In this document: in pieces, positions 21,646 to 21,782 of the stretch
How positions within the stretch are numbered: position 1 is the first letter of the stretch
Layout of the letters: each line of letters opens with the position of its first letter
Source of the DNA: Avoscillospira sp045530865
GTDB taxonomy: Bacteria; Bacillota; Clostridia; Oscillospirales; Oscillospiraceae
Assembly (NCBI GenBank): GCA_045530865.1
Contig: JAZSCX010000010.1
Coordinates: 1 to 21,782 of the forward strand
Direction of reading: 5' to 3'
Length of the DNA stretch: 21,782 nt
Program-made: the position numbers and the translations under genes
Notes under the pieces: generated by a model
Told to the model about the DNA's origin: nothing
Database searches by the model: none
Seen by the model: the letters and a program-made list of their open reading frames with translations, nothing else

Positions 21646-21782
21646 TTAACTCACATCAATGCAATACTCATAAACAATCCCATCTTCTAATGATAAGATA
21701 AGCCACTCATTGTCCATATAATCAATACCGAGAAAATACACAAGCGTAGTATCCGAGGGATATTCTTTTCGACTAATTTTGA
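21646..21782 (-). CDS. 3' end of an unidentified gene (runs off the window)
   Basis: The last 44 codons of a minus-strand frame are visible, open to the window edge. They include YPSDTTLVYFLGIDY, then EWLILSLEDGIVYEYCIDVS and a TAA stop. The alternating hydrophobic beta-strand pattern suggests the C-terminal end of a soluble domain; a SUKH-like immunity fold is conceivable but not demonstrated. Codon use is AT-rich like the small gene next to it. No family call is made. Confidence 0.5.
   Translation of the reverse strand, partial: KISRKEYPSDTTLVYFLGIDYMDNEWLILSLEDGIVYEYCIDVS

Noticed and set aside
1..21782. CRISPR array, rRNA, phage or transposase genes
   Set aside because: No regularly spaced direct repeats, rRNA motifs, or phage or transposase protein motifs were seen on either strand.

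Overview
The window looks like a chromosomal segment of a Gram-positive gut-type Clostridia, most plausibly the Oscillospiraceae/Ruminococcaceae. The reasons are strong AGGAGG-type ribosome binding sites, TTGACA/TATAAT promoters, moderately high GC in most genes, lipoprotein signal peptides, and intergenic hairpin repeats of the GTAGGGGCGG type. The genus cannot be fixed by reading alone.

Layout, left to right. (1) tRNA-Thr(GGT) on the minus strand with its own promoter. (2) A minus-strand two-gene unit: an MBOAT O-acyltransferase (AlgI/DltB-like) followed by a DHHW (AlgX/AlgJ-like) membrane-anchored protein, predicted to O-acylate a cell-surface polymer. (3) A divergent DeoR-family regulator. 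(4) Two minus-strand membrane genes, an ECF transporter S component and a TraX-family protein, each with its own promoter. (5) Divergent from these, rpiB. (6) A YtrA-type GntR regulator translationally coupled to an ABC ATPase and two related permeases. (7) A PadR regulator and a DUF2812 membrane protein. (8) mnmG on the minus strand. (9) A possible orphan small transcript, then tadA and a DUF6440 small protein on the plus strand. (10) A minus-strand dicarboxylate/amino-acid:cation symporter whose usual side-chain-binding Arg is replaced by Ala. (11) tRNA-Leu(TAA). (12) A minus-strand operon of two very large paralogous lipoproteins (816 and 856 residues) of no family I recognise, with SLH-like N-terminal segments. 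(13) An AT-rich right edge with a small membrane protein and the 3' end of a gene that leaves the window.

The region from about 4.3 to 10 kb holds two families of non-coding repeats: five short hairpins sharing a CGCCC(C)TAC-type end, and two MITE-like elements with TGTCATT-CGAG terminal inverted repeats flanking padR. Several promoters carry clear inverted repeats positioned as operators (the GntR gene, padR, the ECF gene).

The least described content is the tandem giant-lipoprotein pair. The best single-residue prediction is the symporter's changed specificity site. The best regulatory candidates are the overlapping padR operators and the orphan terminator upstream of tadA. I found no CRISPR array, transposase gene, phage gene or rRNA.
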